The notes under the pieces: model-generated | The model's input: the letters and a program-made list of their open reading frames with translations, nothing else | Told to the model about the DNA's origin: nothing | Databases searched by the model: none | Assembly (NCBI GenBank): GCA_014904985.1 | Contig: MU128924.1 | Coordinates: 252,036 to 316,035 of the forward strand | Direction of reading: 5' to 3' | DNA: 64,000 nt | Origin: Hydnum rufescens UP504 | Taxonomy: Eukaryota > Basidiomycota > Agaricomycetes > Cantharellales > Hydnaceae | Made by a program: the position numbers and the translations under genes | In this document: in pieces, positions 19,412 to 31,778 of the stretch | Layout of the letters: each line of letters opens with the position of its first letter | How positions within the stretch are numbered: position 1 is the first letter of the stretch

Positions 19412-20753
19412 ATGCCTGCTTCGTATTCGTTCGTTTGTTGTGCTTTGACTAAGGACGGCACCGGTCTGGCCAACATAGCCCAAAGGATATCCTTGGTCTG
19501 ATGGCTAATCTCCTTTCCATTTCAGGGCTACTTGCCCCCCGTCATATCCGCTAGTCATTCCATACTATCCCCCAAATTCCTTCGACCCGACTCCCGATCA
19601 GTTTCGCCCACGTCGAGTTATGCCAGCAATCCCTCGCCGTTGCAAGCGTAATCCTAGTGACTCCTGCCCCTTCTTCATTACCCCAAAGGCACATTCGCCG
19701 CCTGTAGTACAGACACCCGTGGTTCCCGCCTCCCATTGTATCTCTGCAACATTCAAAATCAAAGCCGAAACATGCTATGGTGCTCCTCCCGTAATTCTTC
19801 CACCGCTGCAAGCAGCAATGGCAGCCAGGTTGAGATCCAAACTTCATCTTCACACTCATGAGGGATCGCCGATCCGCCCACCTATTGTGCAACGACCTCG
19901 TAAAGCGGACTAAACTAGACAGCACTTCTCCCCGAACCAGGATTCTAACAGAGATTCTTAGGCACCCTCTCTTTTCGTATCGTTCGGACCGGTTTGCGCT
20001 GCGACCCGCTCAGCAAAATCCAAATGCACCGCAGGCAGCGCGGCTGCCAGTCCAGAGCGCTGTGGACTCGAATGCCGATTCTTATTCAGCTCCATCCCCA
20101 CACTTCCAGATGAAACCATAAGCAGAGCCCGGTAATGGAGTTCTTGCAGAGTATTCCGTCTGCTCCTCTGGCATCCCCTTGTCTCCGGGAAAACCAACGG
20201 CTGACGAAGAACCTCAATCAAATGTTTCTACGACATTGGCACGACCCGCATCTCCCGTCCGGCAAAATCCAAAATCACCGCGGGCACCATCGCCACCAGT
20301 ACAGAGGGCTGTGGATTCAGATGCCGGTTCTTTTTCATGGCCACTCCCACACTTCCCATATCCAGAACTCGCCGATTTGACAACGGATTTCTCAGCGAGG
20401 AGTCCGTCTGCTCCTCTGGCATCTCCCTTACCACCGAGAAAACCTACGGCTGGTGAAGAACCCTAATTGAATATTTCCCCGACATTGGCACGACCCACAT
20501 CTTCCACTCCGCAATATACAAATTCACTGCGCGCAGCGCCACCAGTACAAAAGGCTGTGGATTCGGATGCCGATTCTTATTCAGCACCATCCCCACATTC
20601 CCTGTCGAGAATGAGGTAGAGGCTCTGCTAACGGATTTCTCCCAAGAACAGTCCGTCTGTTCTGGCGTCGCCCTTGTCTCTGAGAAAGCCTACGGCTGAC
20701 GAGAACCGCTACTAAATGTTCCTACGCTACTGGCACCGAGTTCCCAGCCGTAA
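19412..20753 (+). pseudogene. Array gene copy A (alpha type), broken
   Basis: First member of the family. The tiny first exon ('MPASYSFVCCALTKDGTG') is present, but the donor that reads CAG/GTCAAT in the other copies is changed to CTGGCC, so the conserved 57 nt intron could not be cut normally. Exon 2 starts 'GGCTACTTG', as in the alpha copies C and G, but a C-run of altered length shifts the frame early. Three modules with motifs like 'VDSNADSYSAPSPH' follow in mixed frames, and a TAA closes the copy. A partial 3' block lies after the stop (20760-20990). Function unknown; this copy is not expected to make the full protein. Confidence 0.65.
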
Positions 20754-22150
20754 GCCATTTCTGGTTTTTAAATATTTGGGATCCGAGATATCACGCCATG
20801 GCCAGCTTCCAACTGGGGCGTCAATAACATATCTACTTCCTTGGTGTCCGATACTCTTGGCACTCTTCACGCACGGGGGATCCGGGCCCAACAAGTTTTG
20901 TTTGAGAAAAACTGGATGCGCTGCTGTGAGTGGTGTAGGTCTGTATCATTGCACATTCGGTGCATTTGAATTGGCCACTGATTTTGACTAGCCTTGAACT
21001 CGAGACCCTTTTGAATCCTACACACCTATTGTTCCGTGCTTCCTGTTATTTTTTTTTCGCAAATGCATATAATGCTACAATGCTAAGGAAGGTATCTCTA
21101 CATGGATCCCGGAAAACATATCCTTGATCATTTGGTGGATTTTATCTGTTGTCTGTCCACCAGCGGAGTGGGTCCCCTGCCTATTCCGATCGGTATTCCA
21201 CTCAGTCCCATATCCCTAATCCGCCATTGTCTTAAGTAATGAATTCGACACTCGAGTTTCGACATCTTGCAGAATGACTCCACTCACGAAAGAGAGGTTG
21301 GGTGATGCTAGTTGTGGTACAAGGACTGCAGGTGCTCACCCTCTAGAAGCTGGACCGGAGATTTGCATGGGGGCACAGAATTCAAATTCCCTATCAGTAT
21401 CTCGATATGACTATTTGACGAGCAGTCTGCTGCTCGTTCTTACTCGTAGTTGGAGTATTTTCACGAGAGTTTGAAGTTTGGATTGGGTTCTACTCTCGAT
21501 GAGTCAATGCATGGTTCCATAGGATATCAGCAGTGATTTCTTTTCTTTGTGCTTTGCTTGTTCCATCTTTTCTCATGTCGTCGTCATCTGTATTGGTCCG
21601 ATCGCGTGGGATGGTGCAATCGTAGTGGAAACGCATACAGCTGGAGAATTATAGAAGCATCAACGTAGGCAAGCAGGAGCCTGTCGTGGACTTAGAGATG
21701 CCCATGAGCGGTCTTCCGTCAAAAGCATGTACCACGCACCAAAGCCTAGGCGCGCTCGCTTCCGTACAGATAGGGGTTAATGCAGTTCGCATTGGATCCG
21801 AATTCCAACAAGCAGTATTCGGCAGCTCCACCAAATGTATGCTGTGGAGCAGCTCCGTCACAAGTCCTTCCGGGCCTCAATGTGCCTGCTCTCTTCGTTG
21901 TCCCGGGATCCTGGCTGGCCCTGATACACGTCTTTGTTCGCGACTATGCAAACTCTGTTTGGTCCTCATCATCTCTAGGACCATTATGACGTAATCGGAT
22001 CTTTCCGCAATGGACCCAGAACCATGTAAAAAATTGCAAAATGCCTATATATATTGTACGGAATGGAATTGAAGATATTGATCCTTGTGCTATCGAGCTA
22101 CGCCCTCTCTGTCCAAGGAACTGCAAAGGCACGCCAGTCCAGCTTCAAGG

Positions 22151-23985
22151 ATGTCTTGTTCGTGTTCGTTCGTTTGTTGTGATTTCACCAAAGGCGGCTC
22201 GGCTCAGGTCAATATGGCTTGGAGGATACCCTTGGTCTGAAGGCTTATCTCCTTTCGATTTCAGCGCCACTTCACTCCTGGGTCACTGCCAGGCATGCCA
22301 TACTATCCCCCGGTTTCCCTCTACCCGACTCCCGATCAGTTTGACCGACAGCGAGTTATGCCAGCAATCCCTGGTAGGTACCAGCCTAATCCTGATGGCC
22401 CCTCCCCTTCCTTATTCCCTCCAAATGTACATCCCCCCCTGTAGTATGGGAACCTCCGGCTCCTTATGTCTCGCCTCTAATTCGATCTCAGAGATACCCA
22501 AGAGCAAGCCCGGAACCTGTTAAAATACCCTCTCCTGTAGTTCTTCGGCCGCCACAACCGCAGTGGCAGCCAGTTGAGGTCCCAACTTCGTCTCGACCTT
22601 ATGAGGGGTTTCCAATCCCTCCACCTATTGCCCAACGACGTCGTAAAGCGGATCGAACTAGACATCGCTCATCAGCGAACCGGGATTCTGACCGTGATGT
22701 TCACGCCTCCTCTCGCCCACATCGTCCGGACAGATTTGTGCCACGACCCGCATCTCCCCCTCAGCAAAATCCAAATTCACCACGGGCAGCACGACCCCCA
22801 GGACAAAGGGCTGTGGACTCGGATACCGATTCTTATTCGGCTCCACCCCCACACTTCCAGATGGAACCACCAGCAGAGGTTGCGATTCCGATAATGGATT
22901 TCCCACAGAGCTTTCCGTCTGCTCCTCTGGCGTCCCCCTTGTCTTCGAGAAAGCCAACGGCTGACGAGGAACCCCAATTGAATGTTTCTACGACATTGGC
23001 ACGACCTGCATCGTCCATTCGGCAAAATCCAAATTCACAGCGGGCACCACCGCCACCAGTACAAAGGGCCGTGGACTCGGATACCGATTCTTATTCAGCT
23101 CCATCCCCACAGTTCCCATTAATAGCCCTTGCCGATTCGATAATGGGTTCCTCGCCGAGCAGTCCGTCTGCTCCTCTGGCGTCGCCCTTGTCTCCGAGAG
23201 GAGCCTAGTGGCTGATGAAGAACCCCAATTGAATATTTCTACCACAGTTGGCACGACCCACCATCTCCCGTTCGGAAAAATCGAAATTCACCGCGGGCAC
23301 CACCAGCCACCAGTACAAAGGCCTGTGGATTCGGATATCGATTCTTTTTCATTGCCACCCCCACACTTCCTATATCCAGAACTTGCCGATTTGACAACGG
23401 ATTTCTCAGCGAGCAGTCCGTCTGCTCCTCTGGCATCTCCGAGAAAACGTACGGCTGATGAAGAACCCCAATTGAATGTTTCCACGACATTGGCACGACC
23501 ACCTCTCCCGTTCGGAAAATCGAAATTCACCGCGGGCACTACCGCCACCAGTACAAAGGCCAGTGGATTCGAATGTCGATCCTTATTCAGCACCATCCAC
23601 ACACTCGCAGGAGACACTATTAGCACGGCATGCGTCTCTGGTAAGGAAATTCTTGCAGAGCCTTCCGTCTGATCCTCTGGCGTCCTCTTTGTCTCCGGGA
23701 AAGCCTGAGGGTGATGAAGAACCCCAATTGGATGTTTCTACGACATTCGCACGACCCACATCTTCCACTTTGCAAAATCCAAATTCACCGCGGGCAGCGC
23801 CACCGGTACAAAAGGCTGTGGATTCAGAGACACTATTAATACGGCATGCGTCTCAGGTAAGGAAATTCTTACAGGGCCTTCCGTCCGATCCTCTGGCGTC
23901 CCCCTTGTCTCCGAGAAAGCCTACGGCTGCCGAAGAACCCCAATTGAATGTTTCTACGCGACTGGCACTGAGTTCTCAGCCGTAA
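22151..23985 (+). pseudogene. Array gene copy B, five repeat modules, broken
   Basis: Exon 1 is 'MSCSCSFVCCDFTKGGSAQ' (22151-22207). The 57 nt intron 22208-22264 starts GTCAAT, has a GGCTTATC branch-like site, and ends TTTCAG. Exon 2 opens 'RHFTPGSLPGMPYYPP', but a frame change follows within about 60 codons ('FPPNVHPPL' then stop). Downstream are five modules in changing frames, with 'VDSDTDSYSAPPPH', 'VDSDTDSYSAPSPQ' and 'VDSDIDSFSLPPPH'. This is the longest module run in a broken copy. The N terminus mixes alpha and beta features, which suggests recombination between types. Confidence 0.65.
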
Positions 23986-24901
23986 ACTATTTCTGGTTTT
24001 AAAATGTTTGGGCTCCGAGATATCACGTCATGGCCAGCTTCCAATCTGGGCGTCAATAACATACGTACTTCCTTGGTATTTGATGCTCTTGGCACTCTTC
24101 ACGCATGGGGGATCCAGGCCAACAAGTTTATTTGAGGAAAATTGGACATGCTATGAGTGGTATGGGTCTGTATACTTCGTCCCCGCGCTTCCTATTATTT
24201 TTTCTCGCAAACGGATATAACCATTTATTATAATGCTAAGGGAGGTATCTCTGTAGTGGCCTTGACAACAGACCCTTGATCTTTGGTGGATTCCATCTGC
24301 TGTTTATTGAAATCACGTCCAACATCCGCTACGGTGTGAAATTCAGACGCATAATTCTGTTCACACAGGACGGACATGAAGGACTATGGGATGCTGGGCG
24401 CTTGGGTTGACTGGCAAATTGCGTGGGACCAACCGCAAGACGCAACGGGAATTAAAATTTCCTACAGTATATGACTGTTTGAGGTGCAGTATGCTCGCTC
24501 TTCACTCACAGTTTTGCAGTCTGAGTGCTTTCACATCGGGGTTTGAACCATGTCATTTCACCCAGTTATGTGAGGTTTAGATCTTTGCATGGTTTTGCAT
24601 TCCATAGGTTTAGGCACAGGACTTGTAGCCTGGAACCCGTGACTAGTTCATAGCATCGCATCGCGTCGTTCCATAGAAGCAGTTATCCGAGCACAGGGGA
24701 TCGTGAAATCGGTTCATGATTCGCGACCGCTAGAGAGTTGAAGATGCTGGCTCTCGCCTCACACCACCGAACTACACCCTCTCCATCCAAGGAAGTGTAA
24801 CGAGATCAGCGCGTCACACCCACCCTTCCCCACCTCTGTGAATCCGGCAGGGACCGTCTTTTCGATTTCCCCGAGAGCGAGGTCGCAGTCCAGCTTCGAG
24901 G

Positions 24902-25954
24902 ATGCCTTCTTCGTATTCGTTCGTTTGTTGTGCTTTGACTAAGGACGGGACTGGTCAGGTCAATATAGCCCAAAGGATATCCTTGGTGTGATGGCTAATC
25001 TCCTTTCCATTTCAGGGCTACTTGCCCCCCCCGTCATATCCGTTAGCCATTCCATATTATCCCCCAGATTCCTTCGACCCGACTCCCGATCAGTTTCGCC
25101 CACGTCGAGTTATGCCAGCAATCCCTCGCAGTTACCAGCGTAATCCTGGTGACCCCGCCGCTTCTTCATTGCCCCCAAAGGCATATCTGCCGCCTGTAGT
25201 ACAGACACCCGTGGTTCCTCATGTCCCGCCTCCCATTCTATCTCCGGAACATTCAAAATCAAGGCCAGAACCTGTTACAGTGCCCCCTCGTGTAATTCTT
25301 CCACCGCTGCAAGCGCAATGGCAGCCGGTTGAGATCCAAACTTCGTCTTCACCTGACGAGGGGTCGCCGATCCGCCCACCTATTGCGCAACGACGTCGCA
25401 AAGCGGACCAAACTAGACAGTGGTCCTCCCCGAACCAGGATTCTGACAGTGATCACTCTCTCTTCCGTATCGTCCGGACCGGTTTGCGGTGCGACCCGCT
25501 CAGCAAAATCCAAATTCACCGCGGGCAGCACGGCCACCAATCCAGAAGGCTGTGGACTCGGATACCGATTCTTATTCAGCTCCATCCGCACACCGGATGA
25601 GACGATCAGGAGAGCTTGCGAGTCTGGATTTCTTGGAGAATATTCCGTCTCCTCTGTCCTCCTTGTCTGCGACAGAGCCAACGGCTGACAAAGAACCCCA
25701 ATTGAATGTTACTACGGCATTGACACGACCCACATTTTCCACTTCGCAAAATCCAAATTCACGGCGGGCAGTACACAAGATCGTGGATTCGGATGCCGAT
25801 TCTTATTCAGCACCATCCCCACACTCCGTGTCGAGAATGAGGGCTGCAGTAGACCATTCCGTCTCCTCTGGCGTCGCCCTTGCCTCCGAGAAAGCCCACG
25901 ACTGATGAGGGGCCCCCACTAAATATTTCTTCGCTACTGGCACCGAGGTCTTAG
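24902..25954 (+). pseudogene. Array gene copy C (alpha type), one frameshift
   Basis: Exon 1 'MPSSYSFVCCALTKDGTGQ' (24902-24958), intron 24959-25015 (57 nt, GTCAAT...GGCTAATC...TTTCAG), exon 2 from 25016 in phase 0. The N-terminal part reads 'YPPDSFDPTPDQFRPRRVMP', and the frame stays open for about 150 codons. A deletion near 25465 then shifts it. The other frame continues with two modules ('VDSDTDSYSAPSAH', 'VDSDADSYSAPSPH') to 25905. Compared with copy G, the region between 'DSDSD' and 'AQQNPNSPRAARPP' is shortened, which marks the lesion. No recognised domain; proline is very abundant. Confidence 0.65.
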
Positions 25955-26881
25955 CCCTAACCTATTTCTGGTTTTAAAATATTTGGGATCCGAGATATCA
26001 CGTTATGGCCAGCTTCCTGGGCGTCAATAACATATCTACTTCCTTGGTGTCCGATGCTCTTGGCGCTCTTCACGCATGGGGGACTGGTGGAAACTCGATA
26101 CCCTTTTGAATCCTACATGTCTATCGTCCCGGCACTCCCTATTATTTTTTCCCACAAACAGATAGCCCGGCAAACATACCCTTGCTATTTGGTGGATTGT
26201 CTATTGAAATCGTGTCAAAACATCAGCTATGTTATAAAATTCGGATGCTCAGTTCTATTCACACAGCACGTGAAGGACTAGCTGCCCTTTCTGCAGCAAA
26301 TCTACACACTCCCACTGAGGCGTTTGCATGGGCCCCTTCCCCCGATTTATCTTGTTTACACTACAATCTCTTGTCTCATCAACACCAACATCCTAGGGCA
26401 TTCTGCAACATGTACTAGAAAGGAGGGATTAACCTTGTGAGTCCATTGTCCAGCACAACATCTTGGTGGTGATGCATCATCGAAATGTGCTTAGAGCCGC
26501 GTGCTGTAGGGACCCGAGCTGTGGATTCGAGTACCAATTCTTATTCGGCACCACACTTCACGGCGAAATTAGTCCCAACCGGAAACATCGATATGACTAT
26601 TTGACGAGCAGTCTGCTGTTCGCTCTTACTCATAGTTGGAGTATTTTCACGTTCCAGTTTGAAGTTCGAATTGGGTTCTATCCTTGATGAGTCAATATAT
26701 GGCTCCATATGTGGTGACTTTTTTTTCTTTTTCCCTTTCTTTGTTCCTTCTTTTCTCACGGCATCATTATCCGAAGGCATAGATACTGGTGAATTGAAGA
26801 TAGTGGCCCTCGTACTACCAAGCTACGCCCTCTCTGTCCAAGGAAGTGCAAAGACATCAGCACGCCAGTCCAGCTTCGAGG

Positions 26882-27880
26882 ATGCCTTCGTGTTCGCTCG
26901 TTTGTTGTGATTGGACTGTGGGCGGCACCAGTCAGGTCAATATGGCACGAAGGGTACCCTTGGTCCGAAGGCTAATCTCCCTTCGATTTCAGCGTTACTT
27001 CACCCCCGGGTCATATCCAACAGCCATGCCCATGCCATACTATCCCCCAGTTTCATTCGATCCAACTCCTGATCAGTTTCACCGACGTGGAGTTATGCAA
27101 CCCATCCGCGGTAGTAGTCCCGACGGCCCCTCCCCGACTTCACTGCCCCCAAAAGCACACCCACCGCCTGTAGTATCTCCGGAATCCCTTGAACCATTGC
27201 GAAAACCTGTTGTAATCTCTCCTGTGATTCTTCCGCAACCACAACCGCAGGGGCCGCCAGTTCACATCCCACCTTCACCTCTGCCTATTGTGCGATCGCC
27301 GACCCAGCGACTTAAAGCCCAACGATTACGGACACGATCGCCACGGACACCATCGTCGCGGGAGCGATCACGACGATCGTCACCGGAGCGATCGCGACGA
27401 ATACAAAGGATTGTGGATTCGGACGCCGATTCTTATTCTCCACCATCCCCACACCAGCGGGAGACAGCGTTAAGCCGGGGCCAGGCCTCGGGAACGGATT
27501 CTTCACAGAGCAGTCGGTCTGGTTCCCCAAGAAAACCTGTGGTTGACGAGGAACTCCAATTGAATGTTTCTACAGTGGCACAACCCACATCTTCCCCTCA
27601 GCCGAATCCAAATCCACCGCGGGCATCACTGCCACCAGCACAAAGGGCTGTGGATTCAGATGCCGATTCTTATTCACCACCATCCCCACACTTGCCGCCG
27701 AAACCATTAGCAGAGCGTGCAGTCTTGATAACAGATTTCCCACAGAGCAGTCCATCTAGTCCTCTGGCGCCTCCCCTGCCTCTGGGAATGCCCACGGCTG
27801 AAGAAGTACCCCCACGCCATGTTTCTACGCCATCCCCACCCAATGTTTCTATACCCCCGACCCCGGGTTCTCAGCCGTGA
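26882..27880 (+). CDS. Array gene copy D (beta type), intact Pro/Ser/Arg-rich protein, 313 aa
   Basis: Exon 1 (26882-26935) encodes 'MPSCSLVCCDWTVGGTSQ'. The intron 26936-26992 is 57 nt with donor GTCAAT, branch-like GGCTAATC and acceptor TTTCAG. Exon 2 (26993-27880) is uninterrupted for 295 codons to TGA. Order of parts: conserved 'YPTAMPMPYYPPVSFDPTPD', a proline-rich linker, an RS/SPR-rich tract ('RSPRTPSSRERSRRSSPERS'), then two modules with 'VDSDADSYSPPSPH'. There is no signal peptide or membrane segment, and the composition predicts disorder. In this copy the intron is a multiple of three without stops, so a retained form would add 19 residues. An inverted-repeat element has inserted exactly at the stop codon. 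Function unknown; RS-like and acidic-serine motifs could be phosphorylation sites (inference). Confidence 0.6.
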   Translation: MPSCSLVCCDWTVGGTSQVNMARRVPLVRRLISLRFQRYFTPGSYPTAMPMPYYPPVSFDPTPDQFHRRGVMQPIRGSSPDGPSPTSLPPKAHPPPVVSPESLEPLRKPVVISPVILPQPQPQGPPVHIPPSPLPIVRSPTQRLKAQRLRTRSPRTPSSRERSRRSSPERSRRIQRIVDSDADSYSPPSPHQRETALSRGQASGTDSSQSSRSGSPRKPVVDEELQLNVSTVAQPTSSPQPNPNPPRASLPPAQRAVDSDADSYSPPSPHLPPKPLAERAVLITDFPQSSPSSPLAPPLPLGMPTAEEVPPRHVSTPSPPNVSIPPTPGSQP

Positions 27881-28793
27881 GCAAAAAAACACAAAATTTT
27901 CGCGGCGATAGTATTTTGAGGATAACTCGGCCATTGAATATTTCGCCTTGGTGTAATATAGAAACTGTCTCCACTTGGTCTTCCGCACGTGCAGGTTTAG
28001 ATTCATGAAATTTGAAATTTAAAAAATACAGCTGTGTCATTTTCCATTTCTCAGGAGAACTACAGTAGCTTAAGCCATAAAAACATCATATTCATGGAGT
28101 ACTTGTCAATATCTACCTGCTTGGACAAAAAGCAGAGTGAAACTCGAAGATTTGAGTGTTGAATCTGTCACTCCCTGCATATTGCATCTTGTGGATGAAC
28201 CGCAGTGAGATACATTGCAAAAAATGTATATTATTGGAGCCCTCATCTACGTCTATCCTCTCCAGAAGAAACTAGAATAATCCAACAAGTTTTGATCAAA
28301 GTCGCTGGTTCAGCTATGTAGTCACGTGACTTGTTGTTGACTCCCTGGCACAACTTTTCAATCGAAACTTGTTGAATTATTATAATTTCTTCTCAAGAGG
28401 ATAGACGTAGATGAGGGCTCCAATAATATACATTTTTTGCAGTGTATCTCACTGTGGTTCATCCACAAAATGCAAAATGCGGGGGGTGACAGATTCAACA
28501 CTCAAATCTTTGAATTTCACTCTGATTTTTGTCCGAGCAAGTAGATATTGACAAGTACTCTATGAATATGTTGTCTTTATGGCTTAATCTACTGTGGTTC
28601 TCCTGAGAAATGCAAAATGACACAGCTGTATTTTTTAAATTTGAAATTTTCGAATTTCATGAACCTAATGGCACCTACAGGTGCAGAACCCTACATGGAG
28701 ACAGTCTCCATATTACACCAAGGCGAAATATTCAATATTGGCCGAGTTATCCTCAAAATACTGTCGCCGCGAAAAATTTGTGTTTTTTCGCTC
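27879..28793. mobile_element. Foldback/MITE-like element with about 400 bp inverted arms
   Basis: The 915 bp segment reads almost the same on both strands. The left arm starts GAGCAAAAAAACAC and the right arm ends with the complement of GAGCGAAAAAACAC. Arms of about 420 bp flank a unique centre of roughly 70 bp (28301-28371). There is no coding frame of note. It is inserted at the stop codon of array gene D. Direct target duplication is not obvious. Long arms with no internal gene fit a foldback element or a MITE with long terminal repeats. Confidence 0.75.
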
Positions 28794-29130
28794 GGCGTCA
28801 TCCGAATTGCAAACAGCAGTAAAATATTTGGGATCCTTCGTCAGCCACAGGCTTTCTCCCAGACAAAGGGGGTGCCAGAAGACTGGACAGACTACTGTAC
28901 CCTCTAGGCACATTTCAATCATGCATCATTGCCAAGACATTATGGCGGTTAATGGACTCACAAGGTTAATCCCTCCTTTTTATAAGGTTCTGCAGAATAC
29001 CCTAGGATGTTAGTGTTGCTGAAATAAGAGACCAAGGTAAAACAGGATAAATTGAGGAAAGGGGTCCATGCAAATAGCTCAGTAGGAGGATATAGATTTA
29101 GCATAGAGAGGGCAGCCTAGAATTCCATAG

Positions 29131-29503
29131 TATTAAGGGTCGTTCGTAGTACGGGAACGTGATCACACGGGAAGCCCTTAATATATCTGACGGGTGGATT
29201 CGCGAAGTGAATGATTACATAATGTCGCGGAAGACGAGAACGCAGAGAGTGAGGTGAAAGAACTCTCCTAAGAGACTTAAGACAAGAGAGAATGGATGAG
29301 GAAGAGAGAGTCAGGTACAGACATATTCTCGATCTTTCTAAGGAGCTAGAGTACAAGCAGTAGCTACTTATATACTAAGATCAAGGGAGGATTGGTAAGG
29401 AGATTATTAAGGAACGTGGAGGTGGATATGCGGCGCTTATGTGGCAAGGCCGCGAGGTCACGTGATGTGATTATGTATGAGGTTACGAGTACAACTCGTA
29501 ACA
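29131..29503 (-). repeat. Solo LTR with 5 bp target duplication CATAG
   Basis: Read on the minus strand it starts TGTTACGAGTTG and ends CCTTAATA (probably mutated from a CA end). CATAG lies directly outside both ends (29126-29130 and 29504-29508), and the array unit sequence continues across when the LTR is removed ('GGACTATG' joined to 'GAAT'). A TATA-like 'TATATAAGTAG' lies inside. This is a copia-like LTR left after recombination between two LTRs. It dates after the array inversion or duplication that made this unit. Confidence 0.85.
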
Positions 29504-29978
29504 CATAGTCCTTCATGTGCTGCGAGAACAGAATTAGGCATCCAAATCTTATAATATAGCTGATATTTGTTGACATGATTTCAATACACAACAGTTACTG
29601 TAAAATGCACCCAAGATCGAGGGATGTTTTCCAGGGTACAAGTAGAGATACCTTCGTTACCATTATATCCATTTGTGAGGAAAAATAATAAGGAGCATGG
29701 GCCAGGGACGACAGATGTATAGGATTCAAAAGAGTATCAAGCTCAAGGCTTTTTCACCGCTAGTCAAAATCAGTTGCCAATTCAAATGCACCAATGTGCA
29801 ACTATCCAGACCCATGCCACTCACAGTGCATCCAGTTTTCTGAAGCAAAACTTGTTGGACCTGGATCCCCCACGCGTAAAGGGTGCCAAGGGCATCGGAC
29901 ACCAAGAAGTAGGTCCTGGATGGAAGCTGACCATAACGTGCTATCTCGGATCCCAGATATTTTAAAACCAGAAATACG

Positions 29979-30917
29979 TCACGGCTGAGAACCCGGTGCC
30001 AATGGCATAGAAACATCGAGTGGGGGTGGCACAGAAAAATTGAGTGGGGGTGCATCGTCAGCCGGAGACAAGGGGGACGCCAGACGACGAGATGGACTGC
30101 TCTGTGGGGGATCCGTCATCGAGACCATACTCTCTACTACTATGTTCATCGGCACATGTGGGGATGGTGGTGAATGAGAATTGGCATCCGAATTCACAGC
30201 CCTTTGTACTGGTGGCAGTGGTACTGGCGGTGAATTTGGGTTCGGCTGAGTGGAAGATGTGGGTCGTGCCAATGTAGAAACATTCAATTGGAGTCCCTCA
30301 TCAGCCGCAGGCTTTCTTGGAGACCCGGACGGACTGCTCTGTGAAGAATCTGCTCCCGAGGCCGAACGCAGGCTTGATGCTTTCTCCCGGAGGTGTGGGG
30401 ATGGTGGTGAATAAGAATCGGCGTCCTCCCGCTCCTGCTGCTCCCGCTCCTGCTCCAATCGCTCCTGCTCCAATCGCTCCTGCTCCAATCGCTCCTGCTC
30501 CAATCGCTCCTCCTGTTCCCGCTCCAACCGCTCCCGCTCCTCCTGCTCCTCCCGCTCCAATCGCTCCTGCTCCAATCGTTCCTCCTGCTCCCGCACCAAA
30601 CGACGACCTGCTGGTGCCAATAATACAGGCGGCGGGTGTCCTTTTGGGGCCAATGAAGTAAGGGAAAGGCCGTCGGGATTATTACCATGTGTTGGTGGCA
30701 TAACTCGACGTCGGTGAAACTGATCGGGAGTCGAGTCGAAGGAAACTGGGGGATAGTATGGCATGGGCATGGCTGGCGGATATAACCCCGGGGTGAAGGA
30801 GCGCTGAGATCGAAAGGAGATCAGCCTTCAGACCAAGGGCATCCTTCGGGCTATATTGACCTGACTGGTGCCACTTATAGTCCAATCACAACAAACGAAC
30901 GAACACGAAGAAGGCAT
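29979..30917 (-). CDS. Array gene copy E (beta type, inverted), intact, with coiled-coil insert, 293 aa
   Basis: Exon 1 (30917-30861) encodes 'MPSSCSFVCCDWTISGTSQ'. The intron 30860-30804 is 57 nt with GTCAAT and CAG ends. Exon 2 (30803-29979) is open for 274 codons to TGA. The start of exon 2 matches the other beta copies ('PMPYYPPVSFDSTPDQFHRR'). Where they carry an RS-rich tract, this copy has about 55 residues of E/R/L/Q repeats such as 'ERLEQERLEQERLEQ', likely a long charged helix or coiled coil. Two modules follow ('EDADSYSPPSPH', 'VNSDANSHSPPSPH'). It is head to head with copy F, 862 bp between start codons. Function unknown; self-association through the helix is an inference. Confidence 0.6.
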
Positions 30918-31778
30918 CCTCGAAGCTGGAGTGGCGTGTTGATATTTTCTCACTTCCTTGGACAGAGAGAGTGTAGCTCGTCGGTAGTACGAGGGCCAAT
31001 ATCTTCAAATCACCAGCATTTATGCCTTCGGATGACGGTGCTATGAGAAAAGAAGGAACCAAGAAGGAAAAAAAAAACGAGTCACCGCTGATATCCTATC
31101 GAACCATATATTGACTCATCAAGAGTAGAACTCAAATTGCAACGTGAAAATGCTCCAACCCTGAGTAAGAGTGAACAGCAGACTGCTCGCGATATCAATA
31201 CTATAGGAGATTTTCATTTTGTGCCCATGATGGTTGCATGCAAATTGCCCACCAACCAAAGAACCGGTCCAGCTTCTAGATGTGCCAGTAGTCCTTGTAG
31301 TACAACTAGCATCACCCAACCTCTCTTCCGATAATAATGCGAGCGGATGTCAGAAACTCGGGTCGGCAAGTGCCGATTCCATTACCTAAGACGCATACAA
31401 CGGCGGATTAGAGATATGGTGAAGTGAGTGGAATACTATACCAATCGGAATCGGGTGCAGACCCACTCCCCTGGTGGATCCCAAATATTTTAAAGCTAGA
31501 AACAGGTCTCCAGCCGCAGACTTTCGCAGGGACGCCAGAAGACCAGATGGACTCTGGTACCCGAATCTACAGCTCGGGTTTTGGCTCCTATTCTTGATGA
31601 GTCAATATATGGTTCCATTCGCGGTGACTTCTTTTTTTTCCCTTCTTTGTTCCTTCTTTTCTCATGGCATCGTTGCCCGCAGGCATAGATACTGGTGAAT
31701 TGAAGATACTGGCCCTCGTACTACCAAGCTACACCCTCTCTGTCCAAGGAAGTGCGGAACACCGGCCCAGCTTCGAGG

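Noticed and set aside
26846..27880. Copy D read as a single 344-residue exon
   Set aside because: The other copies have a stop or frame break in the same 57 bp, and the segment has donor, branch and acceptor signals, so the intron model explains all copies.
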